A stretch of DNA of 64,000 nt from NCBI GenBank assembly GCA_036362985.1, contig JAYGXS010000010.1, forward strand, positions 2,782,771-2,846,770, in the 5' to 3' direction. The DNA comes from Ligula intestinalis. Lineage: Eukaryota > Platyhelminthes > Cestoda > Diphyllobothriidea > Diphyllobothriidae. Made by a program: the position numbers and the translations under genes. Each line of letters starts with the position of its first letter. Position 1 is the stretch's first letter. Positions 34,201-46,723 of the stretch are shown here, piece by piece. The notes beneath the pieces are model-generated. The model saw only the letters and a program-made list of their open reading frames with translations, did not search any database and was not told where the DNA came from.

Positions 34201-34479
34201 AAGTATTCAAGTATATGCTTTTAAAACTTTGAACTTAAACATATTTATGCAAAAGTTTAATGGATCCATAAAGTTTCATGAGTGCTCGTCAGTTGTATCC
34301 ACTCAGTGCGATAAAAGTTCACAAACAAGATAATTAAGAAATTGATTTTGTACAGAAATGCCATAGGTCCTAATCACTAAGGCTAATTTAGGCTAATTAG
34401 TAAAGAAGGAAGGTTTAACGAGGTGTATGGGAACAGGGAAATAGGGTTGCGGGAATAAATGAGAGCAGGGGAATGCGCA

Positions 34480-36870
34480 AATCCGGGGGCCTGTAGTTAC
34501 CAAGACAAGGCCAGGTGTATCACATGCTCCAACCGTTTGCATAAGTCCGGTTTAAATCGTTTTATACAGGCTGCCTCCAGGTAGCGCAAGATTCGAGATA
34601 TTCGTGCTCAAACAAGAACTCAGAATGAAGTTATAGGGTCCACAGAATGACCCATGTCCAGTAAGTTTTCTCTAATAGAGGAACCGGGGGATCGGTTTTC
34701 TTGCTTGAATAACCAACTAGACAGGCGCTCCTTAGTTCTGGCTGCCAAATGCCTTCAAGTTTGCCCTATGTACTTGAATCTGCCAGTACGTGTGAATTCA
34801 TAAATACTGTTGCAGGTTGCGTGCAAAGGTAAGGCATTCTTAACACAAGGAATTTGCCAAGGCTTTGTTAAAGAGCAGAATATAAGTTGAGCAGCGTGAT
34901 AGGTTCTACCTATATCCTTGAGAAGGCGCCTCTTAATAGTGTTTAAGATGTTATCACCCTTGAAGGGCAAGAAAAATACTGACTTTTAGAAGCTGAATGT
35001 TCATTCATTTTGGGTCGCAATGGTTTGCTATATTTGTGTATAAACTGAGGTGGATATCCACGCTTCAGTAAAGTATCTTTGAGACAGGCCGATTCTGCGT
35101 CCAAAATATCCTCGGAACATATTTTTCCAGTCCTCAGGAAAAGGTTACATACCAAGTTACGTTTCCATTAAATGGGAACAAAACTTACATAATGTGAATA
35201 CTGACCTTGCCAGGTATTGTTGTGGTAGACCCTCCGTGAAATGGAGCCATCTGTCAGTCTGGACAAGTGGACGTCGAGGAAAGACAGTTGGTTATCTCGT
35301 TCTGGTTCCATAATAAATTTAATCTTTGGATGCAGCTTGTTCATTGTGGACAATTATTCCTCAGCTTCTTGCAGGTTCTCCACAATCGTGAAAACGTAGT
35401 CTACATATCGTCTGTAGAGTGTTGTGTGGTTCACTTTTGCAAGTACTTTCTCTTCCAGATGGTCCATGAATTTGTCTGCAAAGGTAGGTCAAAGCGGGCT
35501 TCCCATTGCGACTCCATCAATTTGTCGAAAAAATTGGCCATCAAACAGAAATTGTACATTCTTGGTACGCAGTTGCACAGTAGTCGCCGGCTTTTAAGCC
35601 AACCTCGGGCCCAGACCAAATTGGGCTTAATAAGCGGTGGGCGCAATAACCGAAGAGTCCTTTTTCTTGATTAGCAAACGCAGGATAGGCATTATTCATT
35701 ACATACTTACTAAATTATGTGCAGAGCTTGGCTATGTACAAGAAAAGAATGCTGTTTGTCTGTATTTTACGTAACAACAAAAGCAAAAAAAAAAAATTTG
35801 CGACACTTTTAAAAAAACGGTCAGAGAGGTGAGAATCTCACTATATCCTCTTGACAAACTGGGTTTTTTTAACCGGCAACTGGGCTTATTAGCCGGCAGA
35901 TTTTGCTAGGTAAAATTCCATCCCAAGCTGACTTGGGCTTTATACATGGCTGGGCCATTTAACCGTGGGCTTAATAACCGGCGACTACTGTAGTAGTTGC
36001 GGGGACAGGCGTGTGTCAGATTAATAAGCACAAATAATGTCTATGGTTTCATCCAACGGCACGTTGGTAAACAAGGACTCAACGCCCATGGATATCATAC
36101 ATTTGTCAGGCATATGAAACTGCCTGCTTTCATCCATAAACTGGAAGCTGTCTTTTTAATGTGAATTTGGAAAATCTTTGGCGAATTGGCTCCAATTCCT
36201 TTACTAGCCAATGCGCTTGCTTTGAAAGGGTGAGTTCGACATTGAAAGAATGGGTCTTAAAAGAGTACTGATTTTATGGGTTTTCGTTATTTTATAGATT
36301 CGTGGGATATGGGAACCTCTGGGTTTTAGCGAAGAAGCAGTTGTGGTATCAATATAATTATTGGCAAACAAAATTTCGAAAGTCTTCCAAACTGAATCTC
36401 CTAATGCTTTTGCTTCATCTTTGGTTTTCGATTATAGACGATATTTGCTAAAATCATTTAAGAGGGCTTTCATTTTATTGGTATAGTCCTTGCAATTGAG
36501 AATAACTACTCGATGCCCTTAATCCGGTTTAGAAGTAACTATTTCTTTGTGGTATTTCAACTCGGATAGAACAATTGTATGGTCTTTGGTTATAGGAGAA
36601 CGTTGTGTTATTGGGGCTCTCCGGTACTGATAGGCAACGTTCGCAAATTTTGCTTTCATCCATCCCTGATCATCAATGGATCTAGGTTTAATGTCGGACA
36701 GTTGAGAGTATAAATCTTCGAATTGAGCTTCAAAATCTACAGGATTTATTCGATTGTGCGGCAAACAAAAATCAAGTCCCAATGAAAGGGCCTCTGTTTG
36801 CAACTTATTGAGTTGGATGTCAGAAAGATTCAAGATCAATTCATCTGGGTTTGAAGGGAAGGGATTTAAG
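34480..36870 (-). mobile_element. Penelope-like element F3, near full length, split by a MITE
   Basis: Minus strand, in order: an N-terminal PLE domain (36870-36519: ALSLGLDFCLPHNRINPVDFE, FEDLYSQLSDIKPRS, TIVLSELKYHKEIVTSKPD), the first RT half (36520-36010, ending DTRLSPQLL), a 413 bp insertion, then RTKNVQF and DKLMESQWEARFD (MGSPLG region). After that come RRYVDYVFTIVENLQEAEE (YVDD changed to YVDY), HPKIKF, NQLSFLDVHLSRLTDGSISRR (35353-35168), a linker with SEDILDAESACLKDTLLKRGYP, LPFKGDNILNTIKRRLLKDI, and a GIY-YIG entry SIYEFTRTGRFKYIGQT (34790-34755). Stops and frameshifts throughout. The most complete element in the window. Confidence 0.85.
35578..35990. mobile_element. 413 bp MITE with terminal inverted repeats (pogo/Tc1-mariner type suspected)
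   Basis: The ends are exact inverted repeats: CAGTAGTCGCCGG at 35578-35590 and CCGGCGACTACTG at 35978-35990, extending imperfectly inward. A GGGCTTaaTAACCGGC-like motif recurs in both orientations near both ends (about 35582-35600, 35623-35640, 35862-35880, 35881-35898, 35966-35985). The target looks like TA: TA follows the right end and CA, probably a mutated TA, precedes the left. Removing the element plus one TA restores a continuous RT reading in F3. No transposase frame is present, so it is nonautonomous. CAG termini with TA targets fit pogo/Tigger-like families, by inference. Confidence 0.85.
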
Positions 36871-37205
36871 AACAACATGTTCCATTAATTTTGGCTGTAG
36901 GGAATTAATGTTCTCCCGAATAAGGCTTGCAGGATAGCCGTTGTTTTTTTTAATACAGAAAAGCTCTGCATTAAGGCCCTCATTAGAGTTAATATTCCTT
37001 GCTGTTTGGAAGAAGGTATGCACAAAATTCAGGAAATACAGGTGCTCATCTTTCCGCGCATTACATCAACAATTGCATTTCCTACTTAACCATCGTCTTT
37101 TCTAGACTTGATGACGTGAAGTAAGGGCAGCTTGTTCAGCTGATCTGTTTCTACTTTGAATTTAATATTCGGATGTAGGATATTCATAAAATTGACGACC
37201 AACTT
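36865..37205 (-). pseudogene. Penelope-like RT/linker fragment upstream of F3
   Basis: Minus: VVNFMNILHPNIKFKVETDQ, LLHVIKSRKDDG, then HTFFQTARNINSNEGLNAEL and KNNGYPASLIRENINSLQPK. It abuts the N-terminus of F3 on one side and a divergent F2 copy on the other (37205/37206). Confidence 0.75.
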
Positions 37206-38354
37206 TACAGACAAATAGACGGCGTTGAATATGGGCTCGCGACTCGGGTCTCTCTTGGCCAACATCTTTATGGGCAACCTGGAAAAATTTCAACTCAACA
37301 AGCAGATCCATGAGTTAAAGACTATGGCCGATATGCGATGATATCTTCGCCATCGCCCAAGCAGATACTGATGTAAATGCACTTCAACATACTGTTAATC
37401 ATGCACACCCCTCCATTAGATTCACCTTGGAGGTAGAAACGGCAGGTTCGGTTCCTTGCGTGTATGTCTTCCTAAGTCGAAGACCGGATGGTAGCATCCA
37501 AAGGAGCGCTTGAAAAAAGAAAACCTGGTCTGGACAGTTTACAAACTTTAACAGTTTTGTACCTATCCAACGGAAGCGTAACTTAGTCAGCTGCTTAACG
37601 CAAAGAACCAGAAAATCTGTTTAGCTGACACAATTGAAATGGAGGTCCAGAAACTCCAGGACGTGCTTCGAGAGAATGGATATCCGGACAGATTCATCAT
37701 AAAGAATATGATGGAAACAGGAACAAAGCCCACCACACCCACGGTGGAAAAGAAGACGCTATTCCTCAGAGTCCCTTTTCAAGGGAATGCAGCAAGCGAA
37801 CACTTAAGCAGACACCTCAAGCAAGCCATAGCACAAACCTTCCCAGCAGCGAAAATTCAGCTGTTATTTTCAACCACCCCGATACTGCACGGTGAGGGTA
37901 AGGAGCTGGTTATATCGGTCACTCGAGTAGGTGCCTATCAAAAAGAATACGGGAGCACCTCCCGGCATGGCTGGCCAAAGGCAAAGTGAGAAGCGTCAAA
38001 AGCTCAATCCTTGCCCACATGGTTGACTGCGGACATCATGTGGACCCAAGCAAAGTCTTTAAGGTAATTAACAAGGTCCCAACAAACTACCCAAAGTCCC
38101 TGGGTCAACGTCAGCTGGTAACAGCAGAAGCAACCGCAATCCGATTGAGGAAACTGGTTTTGTGTGCACCAAAGAATCTCGTGCAAGCCGCCAACTTGGC
38201 ATGGCCAACGATCACCTAACTGGCTGCACAGTTCCGTGCTCTGATTGGACCGTGCATGTAAAGAAATACAAACTATCGATTTTTAAATTTAAACCTCCTT
38301 TGTAACTGTTTGGCCTGATGAGAAGTAACTGAAAGCGTTCGCTCGCCAAAATTG
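37206..38354 (+). pseudogene. F2 Penelope-like element, RT palm to 3' end (plus copy)
   Basis: YRQIDGV (37213-37233), ANIFMGNLEKFQLNKQIHEL, then the YVDD site with a one-base deletion (tatgcgatgat at 37332-37342) followed by DIFAIAQADTDVNAL. HPSIRFTLEVE, RRPDGSIQRS and FNSFVPIQRKRNLVSCLTQR come next. 37639-37989 (linker: LQDVLRENGYPDRFI, LFLRVPFQGNAASEHLSRHL) runs into a broken GIY-YIG entry. 37986-38219 carries SSILAHMVDCGHHVDPSKVF and SLGQRQLVTAEATAIRLRK. It ends with a hammerhead motif. Confidence 0.85.
38309..38350 (+). ncRNA. Hammerhead ribozyme motif of F2 (best helix I and III)
   Basis: CTGATGA is at 38315-38321 and GAAA at 38331-38334. Helix III is AGCG (38334-38337) with CGCT (38340-38343), loop TT. 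C38344 is at the cleavage position. Helix I is a perfect six-pair TTTGGC (38309-38314) with GCCAAA (38345-38350). Weak point: the nine bases 38322-38330 form at best a minimal helix II. It lies about 90 bases after the GIY-YIG stop, where PLE hammerheads are known to occur. Confidence 0.7.
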
Positions 38355-38357
38355 TGT

Positions 38358-38760
38358 TCAAAAATTGAGGAAGTCATGATTTTTCGTCTTAATATTAACA
38401 ATCTTGAATATGTCGTCCACATAACTTGTATAGAATTTTGTTATATTAAGCCTAGATGACGCGTTTTCTTCTAGAAGACCCATGAAAACATCCACGAATG
38501 CGCAACCTAGTGGACTACCCATGGCGTCCTCATCGATTTTTCGGTTAAGTTGTCTAGTAAATGAAAAATGAACATTTTTGGTACAAAGTAACTGCAATTG
38601 ACGCAGCTGTTCAGCCTGCAGATGGGTTTCAGACACATGGACACAAATAATGTCTCCTGATTCGTCCAGCAGAACATATTTTAATAATAATTCGACAATT
38701 GGGGAAATTGATAATTTAGTATTGGTCACTGCTACGTGTTAAGCTGCTTTATAAGCAGTT
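38358..38760 (-). pseudogene. Penelope-like RT fragment (minus), F1-like
   Basis: The 123-codon open frame 38729-38358 contains LLKYVLLDESGDIICVHVSE, CTKNVHFSFTRQLNRKIDED, AMGSPLGCAFVDVFMGLLEE and SYVDDIFKIVN. Both MGSPLG and YVDD are intact, rare in this window. It is truncated after YVDD at 38358, meeting the end of the plus F2 copy tail-on. Confidence 0.85.
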
Positions 38761-39540
38761 GCGCTAGTCCACGTTGAGATGCATTATACCTTCAGAGCAT
38801 TAACCAAATATTTATGGGCTACTTGCCTGGTAAGCAATTTTAGGGATATGCCTACCTATATGGTAATGAATAGCGCAGTTGAAGTATCAAGTGGGCTATT
38901 GTCTAGTAACTTCTTACTAAGTTTCAGATTTTGGAGAATGTTAGCGCAAGAAGTGCAGATAAATTAGGACATTTTTCGGAAAACGTAGATGCTGATATGT
39001 TCCAACCTATCCAAATGGTAATTTAATTTATTATTTTGGACCGGTAATGAGATTGCTAATAACGAAATCGGCCTGTGATCAGACTTAATTCTGCCAGACA
39101 TATGGCTGTCCATGTTAGACAGCAAAACGAGAAAAAGTTTGATGGTTGTAAAAAGAGAAGGATGTGAGGTTAACTCAGCTGGACGTGAATCTACAGTAAG
39201 ATGATCAAATAAAGAGTCAAGTGTAACAGAATGCAGTCGAAGGTTAGGTTACAGCGCCTAAATGGCGATACCTGAAAATATTGCAGTTACGTTGACACTG
39301 ATTGACATCACTTTAAAAGATGAGAAGTCATGTGACTACGTACAGATGCATGGCAGGATTAAATATCAGTAATTCAGCGACGGTCGTGTAACTTTCAGTT
39401 TGCAATGTCCTGTTATTTATCGAGGTGGATTATTCTAGCTGCTAAACCTTGTTGGTGAAGGCTGTATACAACACAGGGGGTGTTTGATAAGTAAGTCCTT
39501 AATGTGATCCCTTCCAACAGAAAGTGAATTTAGCTGACTC
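38761..39540. other. Unassigned stretch
   Basis: I see no gene or repeat boundary here. Confidence 0.4.
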
Positions 39541-39640
39541 AATTGTGAAAAACCACGTGCCGTCAGTGGACGTCGAACCCGCACAGCAGGGAAGTCCTTT
39601 ACGCAGTCAACGCTCTACCGATGTGAGCTTCGAATCCGCC
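39541..39640 (-). repeat. tRNA-derived SINE-like repeat
   Basis: On minus, an A-box-like AGCTCACATCGGTAGAGCG (39629-39611) is followed 30-40 bases later by a B-box-like GGTTCGACG (39579-39571). The layout and spacing match the repeat at 49634-49780, including the shared CGTAAAGG middle and GTGAAAAAC flank. It does not fold into a full tRNA. Confidence 0.55.
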
Positions 39641-42600
39641 AGTTTTTTCACGAGTAAACAAATCTGCTAATTATTGACATGACTTTCTTCGTTTTGAATA
39701 CTTATAGCACAGAAAGTAATGGGTGTGAGTTATGAATTAAACAGCGAAGTGATAGAGGGGATGGGGGTTAATTAGTTTCAAAACTGGCCTAGGAACAGAA
39801 ATGAATTACCTAGAGATATTACTATGCTGCATAGATGGTGGAACTAGATTGGGTCTACTTAGTTTGGAATGGGAGTTTTGTGGCCTTGTGCCAATCTCAG
39901 TGGTATCCGGAATGAGATGAGCGGGCGAAGAGTCTAGTGTTAGTGCATTTACCGGCGATGTGACGAAATATTGCCTAGCAGGAAATTAAAGAAAATATGA
40001 AGATATATTCTAGTCGTAGAGATGTCGACCTGCTATTTCACCTGCTAGTTCATGTTCTTCCATGGATCGGCCCAAACTTCACTGTCATCGATATTTACTT
40101 ATTATTGTCTTTACCTTGCCCTGTCAGTAGAAAAATTAAATTCAGTATGGGGGGGTTATCTTGTAGTGCCGACCCCATTTGGCTGATGATTATCGTAACC
40201 TCTAACGTCCCATTCTCCTTCTGATCCGATGCTCGCCTAGGATACTCGTGGTAAGTTTAGCCTCTCAAGCTTTCCTGACGGCTGTTTCTGTTATAAGGCG
40301 TATACTTAAATGATTGTGAAATCAGGTCACTTTGCTTTTTATGATTTCTGCCACAACGAGGGACGTTTAACGCACCCGACGCAGGATGATTGGATGGAAG
40401 ACGATTTCGTCGTTCTCATAAAACCGACAGACGCCATTCAACTTATACATTTTCCAACAAAAGTGCATTTAAATTTTTCACTCTCTGCTAGTAAGCGTAT
40501 CTTGTTATAGATTATCAGTCCCATATTTGTTGTCATATACGCTCAATCGGGGCAATAACCATGATTCCGGAGTTTGGTTTTCGATTATACGAGCATTAGG
40601 TTCCAATTCTATCGTTGCCCTGACGGCTGCTTCTGTAAGTAGCACTGCAATTATATTGTTGGGATCTGCGGTCTCTTTCAGTTTATAATTTTCTCCTAAA
40701 GGGGAATAGTTGCGAACTCTCACAAGCACGCACCAGCGTGATGGCCCCTTCACACGCCACACGTTTTCCTCCCTAAATCCCGCAAACCCACGTACACTTG
40801 CTCATTTTCCGATAAACGCCTACCGACAATTTCCTAAATGTTAGTTTTTTTGTTCCGCATTACTGCCTCACATGTTTTGTCATCCTTGATAGACTGAGGT
40901 ATAATAAATAAATGAAAATTACTTTATTATACTTATTAAGTCTGAGTATTTGAGGTTTATGTGATTATACTGATGATGTCAGATCTCTTCAAAGTAGCAA
41001 AATAACTAGACACATGTAAAAAGGTACGATGCGGTTTTGTTGTTTAAGCTAACAACATTGAATAACAGGGTTTCGATTTACCTGTGCCATTGCCTCACAG
41101 ATTGCTTCGTTTGCAGCACTGTGATAGCCACACAATTGAATACGCCTAATAAGCTACTGCAAGGCAGGCACCCCAGGGAATAACGATTAATTATGTGCTG
41201 CCGTTTGCGGCAACCTGCATCAATCAACTTTTAAATTTTTCATACGGTATTCAATCAATATGCCACATGAGTCCATGGTCTGAAGAAATAAATATTCCTC
41301 TTTTCATTGGCAAAATCCGAAGCTGTCAGCTGTGTCACTATTTCGTAAGCTAGCCAGCCAGGATAAAATAGTATGCTGGTCATCATAGGTTCGGCCAGGG
41401 CAGACAGACAAGGGACAGTCAAACGAAAAGTGTAGTCCGATAGGCCAGTGTCGGGAATTAGATGTGAAAGCAATATGTCTGGTACAGTAAGTGAACTAAC
41501 TCATGCAATATGTTCAATAACGTAATAAAAGTCATTTTGAGGGAATTCACCACACGTGGCGTGCCCCCAAACTATTAGAACAGTAAAGTTAGAAACATTA
41601 TTAAAAAAATACAGAGTTAAGTAGAGAAATTGCTATTAACTTGCATTACAAATTTAATTTTCACAAAAACCCTGCAAACAAAGGTAAGGGCAGTATTAAA
41701 AGTCAGTCGTCCAATGTGGAATATAAATATGTTCAAGGCATGGGCATGGAAAGGCATGGCAATTTAATCCAGAATAAGCAAAAATACAAAATTTTTATAA
41801 ATCAAATTGTTTGAACTAACATTTAAGCTTGCATTTAATGTGTCAGAAATGAATGTGGTCACTTTAACTACAATTTTTTCGCAATGTTGATACTTCGTAA
41901 ACATTTCCGTTTTAATGCACGAAAATATTATTGCGTGCTTTGTATCAATTAAGACTGACAATTGCAAAAAAAGATTTTCTATGAAAATCATATTCCAGCT
42001 GTTGAGCGGAATACAAATTGATTGACTGTCACACATGGATAGGCTGGCTGTTTACTAAAAAGTAAGATTACGGTTGAACTTGTAATCAAATTCATACCAT
42101 ATCGTGTATATTGAAAGAAATTTCCGTTTGTCACATTAACAAAAATATTTCGAGAGTTCGCTTGCCACGAGCAGCAAAATATTTTCGAAATTCCGCTGAA
42201 AACTTTACGAATTTCACTGTTTTGCTTTGTTTGTCCATAAATTCCGATTTCGTTCAAACTATTTACCGACAAATTAGCAATAAAAAAGACATACACTTAA
42301 ACAATGAATACTTGAACATTCCTTTTTAGAAATCTACCTGAATTGGTCACGACTTTAGTAGCACCAAAACATGTCAATTGATTGCCGAGAAAAACTAATT
42401 TAAACAACAAAGCCGAGAAAAAATACGTATAAGACTAATTAAAAACCTTTCTGTTCTATATTTCGAAGTCGAACATCTGTTTACTGTACCTGTTTTGAAG
42501 ATAAAGTCAAGCTCAAAATGCGATATTTTGACCGATTTTTGACTGTCATAAAACTCAGCGGAAATAAAATTCTGCTGGAATTTAAAGAACTTATATTTCT

Positions 42601-43149
42601 TTGTAGACCAGAGCAGTTTTCACTACGCTGTTTTACTTCAGAGCACCGTTCTTTCATTTTACATGCACAACAGAGTGACCCAAAATATCCTCCAATATTC
42701 TCAAACATGATCATATTTTGCCCGTTCTGTTCCAAATGTTTATATTTGTTCATTTTCTTCTATATTTAAAGATCGTTTGGATGGAGTTATTTTACAACGT
42801 TGGTTAATAATATAATTTGGGTAGCCAATAGCTCGAAAGAGGTCACCAAGGCATTGAAAAAAAAATTTTCAGCTATGCGCTGAAATGTGTTTCAAGTCTT
42901 TGCAGCAGATAACGAACACAGCATTTCCTACCGTTCAGACAGAAAAGGCCACTAATAGCCCTCACATCAAACCAAAATCCAAGACGAACACTCACAGCCG
43001 AAACGTTAAAAAGCTGACCAATAAAACTAAGCATTAGCTTTGAAGAAGAACAGCAGACCCAGCTGTCCAAAACTTCAGCAAATCTTCGAATGCATTAGAG
43101 TGAGCTGACGATGAAATATTATTCATGTCCGGAAATTCTGACGTCTTCA
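39641..43149. repeat. Mostly unassigned, with inverted dispersed repeat at 40500-41500
   Basis: 40500-40950 is the reverse of 27600-28050 and 5100-5400. 41050-41480 is the reverse of 4560-4930 and 22070-22400. The rest (39641-40500, 41500-43149) shows no recognisable gene; the open frames 42481-42753 and 42518-42769 overlap on opposite strands and look like chance. Confidence 0.45.
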
Positions 43150-44880
43150 AATTTGAACAGTTACATGTCTTTGGAATGTTACAACTCTGACTTGTTTTTA
43201 AAGGGCCCAGTCTGCATTATTTCGCAATATGGTTTATGGTAGACCTATCTAAGTCCACTCACCCTAATTGAGCTGGCGAGAAATAAGCAATTTGAAAAGT
43301 CGTTTAATTTTCGCCATCAACATTACTGTTGGTTCCCTTTTCCATAACAACTGGCTCGACGGATGCAATCGATTTTGTGATGTTACTTAATCTGACTATT
43401 GGTGTGACACATCCCGGTGTGTGCTACGCACAAAACAACTTCTTAATAATTTTTTTATACGGCATCTAAGTCAATATGCTGATTGATCCACGTGCCACAT
43501 GATTCCCTGGTATGGATAAATGGATATTTCGCTTTCATGGCAAAATTTGAAGATGTAAGCTGTGTTACTATTTTGTAAACTAGCCAGCCGGGCTACTACA
43601 ATATGCATGTAGTTTATCAAAGGTTTGTTCTCGGCAGACTGACATGTTTACATACAGGACAACAACAAGAGATACAAGAGGGCAGTTACATGAAAGGAGT
43701 ATGCGGAGGGGCTGCTTCCGAGAACTAAATGCCATAGCTCTTTTGATGGGCAATGTCCCCTGCCTTACTGACTTTGCTTACTCGGTGTTATCTGCAAATT
43801 CAGTGTGGTCAAACTGTCTGGGGCTGTAGGTTATTTGGTTGAGCGTATGAATTCTAGATCAATCAACTGAATAAACAAAGAGAGTTTGGACCAGAATCTG
43901 CCAACTCTGGCGAATTCTGGTCTGTCTTCAGAAAGTAGCAAATCTGTCTTGTTTCTCAAGACCCCTTTCGCACTATTTGGCAAAAACCTTTTTTTCTGCA
44001 GCTAATTAAGTCGACTCGCCCTAATTAAAAAAGCCCTTATTTCCTATGTTCTTACATTTTTTACCATGAATATTACGTTTAAATTATTCTCCTACATCCA
44101 ATGGAGCTTGCGATATTAGTTGTTCTGACAATTGGTGTGACACAGTGGCAACGTTTGGGGTGTAGTTCACACAAAAGAACGTCCTCCATAATGAAGAGGT
44201 GGCATACAGATTTGCAAGGAGCCTCAAACAATGAATGTCGACCATATAGCTGTCCCATACGCTGGCATTGGCTTTAGTTCGCAAGACCCGATGTTCGTAT
44301 TCTGCACAGTTATGTATATATTATTTGCTTGTTTTGGAGTGTGGGTACGAGATCGTCATGACGAAAGCTGACTTGGGAGTTCAATTATCTTATTTTGATC
44401 TACTGAGTCGATTTAACTCTGAGAAGTCTTTTCCTTGGTAGAAACAGCGCCAGTTGACTTAAGCGTATTCAGGGAATTGGGCATTTCTTTTGGCGGAATT
44501 GGGAGTAGTCTCATATAGAGTGAATGTCTCAGGCACAAACTACGACAGAACTATACTTCTTATAAACCTTCGTTTATTTCAAGAAAACCGCAAAATAAAT
44601 GGGGAAGTTGAAGGCATATACTTTGGTGTACGTTTGTTCAAATGCATGTGTAGCCAGTTTTGGGTAATCGAATATAATTTCAGAAACAGGGAGCATGTTA
44701 AATTTCAAATATTATCTTATGCAATGATGATAAGTTTTCTTACGAAAAATGCAGTAAAATAGTTTTGAGCGCATTTTGCTTGACCACATCAATGTTGAGA
44801 AGGACGTTGCAAAGCTAGTCATATAGTATCGCGAATGTTTAGGTTAAAAAAATCCTATTAGCAATAAATCATTTAGAAAT
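43150..44880 (-). repeat. Inverted partial copy of the composite repeat
   Basis: Same orientation and order as 15080-16350, i.e. the reverse of about 3340-4800. No gene is seen. Confidence 0.5.
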
Positions 44881-46611
44881 ATTCCTTTTGTAAATAACGG
44901 TTACCGCATATGCGTAATTTAGAAACGGAGCAGACTGGAGAAGAAACATTAATTCAGAAATTGTCACATATGGTCACCTTATTTTTCATTCACAGGCTAA
45001 GAACATATTCTGGAAATAATAAGCATTGGAGGAAAATATTTCGATATACAGAACGAAGTACGCTCTTCTATCTCCAGTCGAAGCGAATCATTTATGTTCA
45101 ATTTAGTGAACAAGTTTGTCAAAAGGCTGCTTTTTCATTTCGAAATTATCTTGTGAAAAGGTAATACACACTGAAATTCATCAGCTGAATATTAAGTTAA
45201 GGTTATTTTTGAAGAGGTAAACATTTATGAATTTTTATTATCCTTCAAAATACCAATATTGGACTTTTGTTGAGGATGAACAGTTTGCCCAACTCTGTGT
45301 TTTGCTGTTTGGAGGAATTTAAAAATATTTCTTCTTAGCCATCTTCATAGAAAATAATTTTGAACGGTACTTTCTTCGGCAAATCCTTTTAATTCATGCT
45401 CTGTTCAAAATATTTTGATGTAAACGTTGAAGTTCGCAAACATTGGCAAGTTAGCAGGCATACGTTAAAAGTAACCAGTCCAGTGCTCAGTAATCACAAT
45501 CTGGTGGCGTAAAATGTTCTTTAATAAGAGTTGCTTCCGTCTCTTTAGCACACAACTGCGACCATGCACTTCATATTCAGTTGACTCCCGTTGTCTCAAT
45601 CAGAGGCGGACAACACTTCGATGAGATCTATTTTGCAAAATAAATTCGTAGTTACATCGGTTTGGCCGGCTACGTGAATAAAAAGATGTTAGCATTGCTG
45701 GGTTCAGTTGGCCTTTGCAATTTAGAATCATCGTTTGGTCATTTCGAAAGCAGTTGAATTCATGTTTTGTGAATGTATACTGCAGGTACGGTTACCAACG
45801 GCAGAACTCTAAAATCCGTCAACAACGCTTTACTACCAAGTAATCAGTATATTTTCATTCCAAACAATGATTAACTGCTGCATCCATTTGATACCAAATG
45901 TTTGATGGTTTCCGATCTCGAAGCCATTCTAGTCAGTCGATTATTATAATAATGGAATGTGTTATTTTTAACTAAAACGTGTTGCTCAAGAAACATGTTC
46001 CACAAATTTGCACTGCAGTTTAGTCTAGGGCTAATTATTTTCACCCTTCTAACCGCGAAACACAAGTGACATTCTTATTTTGAATGACGTTTGTATTTCA
46101 CGCTGATACATACTACGACATCGCTCTTCCTCGAAAAGCACTAGTGGTTTTTCGAGGTGAACCCAATTTATTATGAAACTGGTTGCAAATATTGACCTGA
46201 ATTCGACGTCCGCCACACACAAACCAGCATCATTCAGAGAATCCGTAAACTATAAAAAGTAAAAAGTGCTATGCTTCAAACGCTTTTGACATTCCGGAAT
46301 CCTGCAATACACCATACCCCCGTTGACAGCGTCGTATTAAGAAACTATTCCCCATTTTACCATAACACACTTGACTCTCTCTAAACACGTTCCTGTTTTG
46401 TATTAACTCTGATAGACCAACAGCAAATGTACTGTCGCTATCTCTATTTCTTAATCTGTCCTTGCCTCTTGTTTCAGTTATAACTCATATTGCTATAGTC
46501 TCCCCTTGATTAGGGAGCCTCTGATAATGGTTGTGGCATCGGCATACAATATCAGACCTTGCCGTTTCAGTTGATTCATAGTTCTCCTTCACGAGCCTTC
46601 GTCAAACAAAC
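44881..46611. repeat. 5' flank of the intact gene
   Basis: 45700-46611 is the inverted equivalent of 12113-13000 and contains the unoccupied CR1 target at 46612-46618. 44881-45700 is unassigned. Confidence 0.5.
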
Positions 46612-46672
46612 CAATCCTGAAGCATACAATTATGCTGCCCGAGGAGGTGAAAGCTGATTGATTAAAAGTGTG

Positions 46673-46680
46673 TATAAAAG
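46673..46680 (+). promoter_or_regulatory. TATA box (TATAAAAG) of the intact gene
   Basis: TATAAAAG lies 44 bases before the ATG at 46724, placing transcription start near 46700-46705. The pseudogene at 9774-10620 has GATAAAAG at the same place. Confidence 0.65.
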
Positions 46681-46723
46681 CATGACATTCACCAACGCTG
46701 CATTGTTCACCCCTCAGACAGAA

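Noticed and set aside
36841..36900. Single continuous PLE across 34480-37205
   Set aside because: The linker of one PLE is followed directly by the N-terminal domain of another at about 36870, so two elements in tandem fit better than one.
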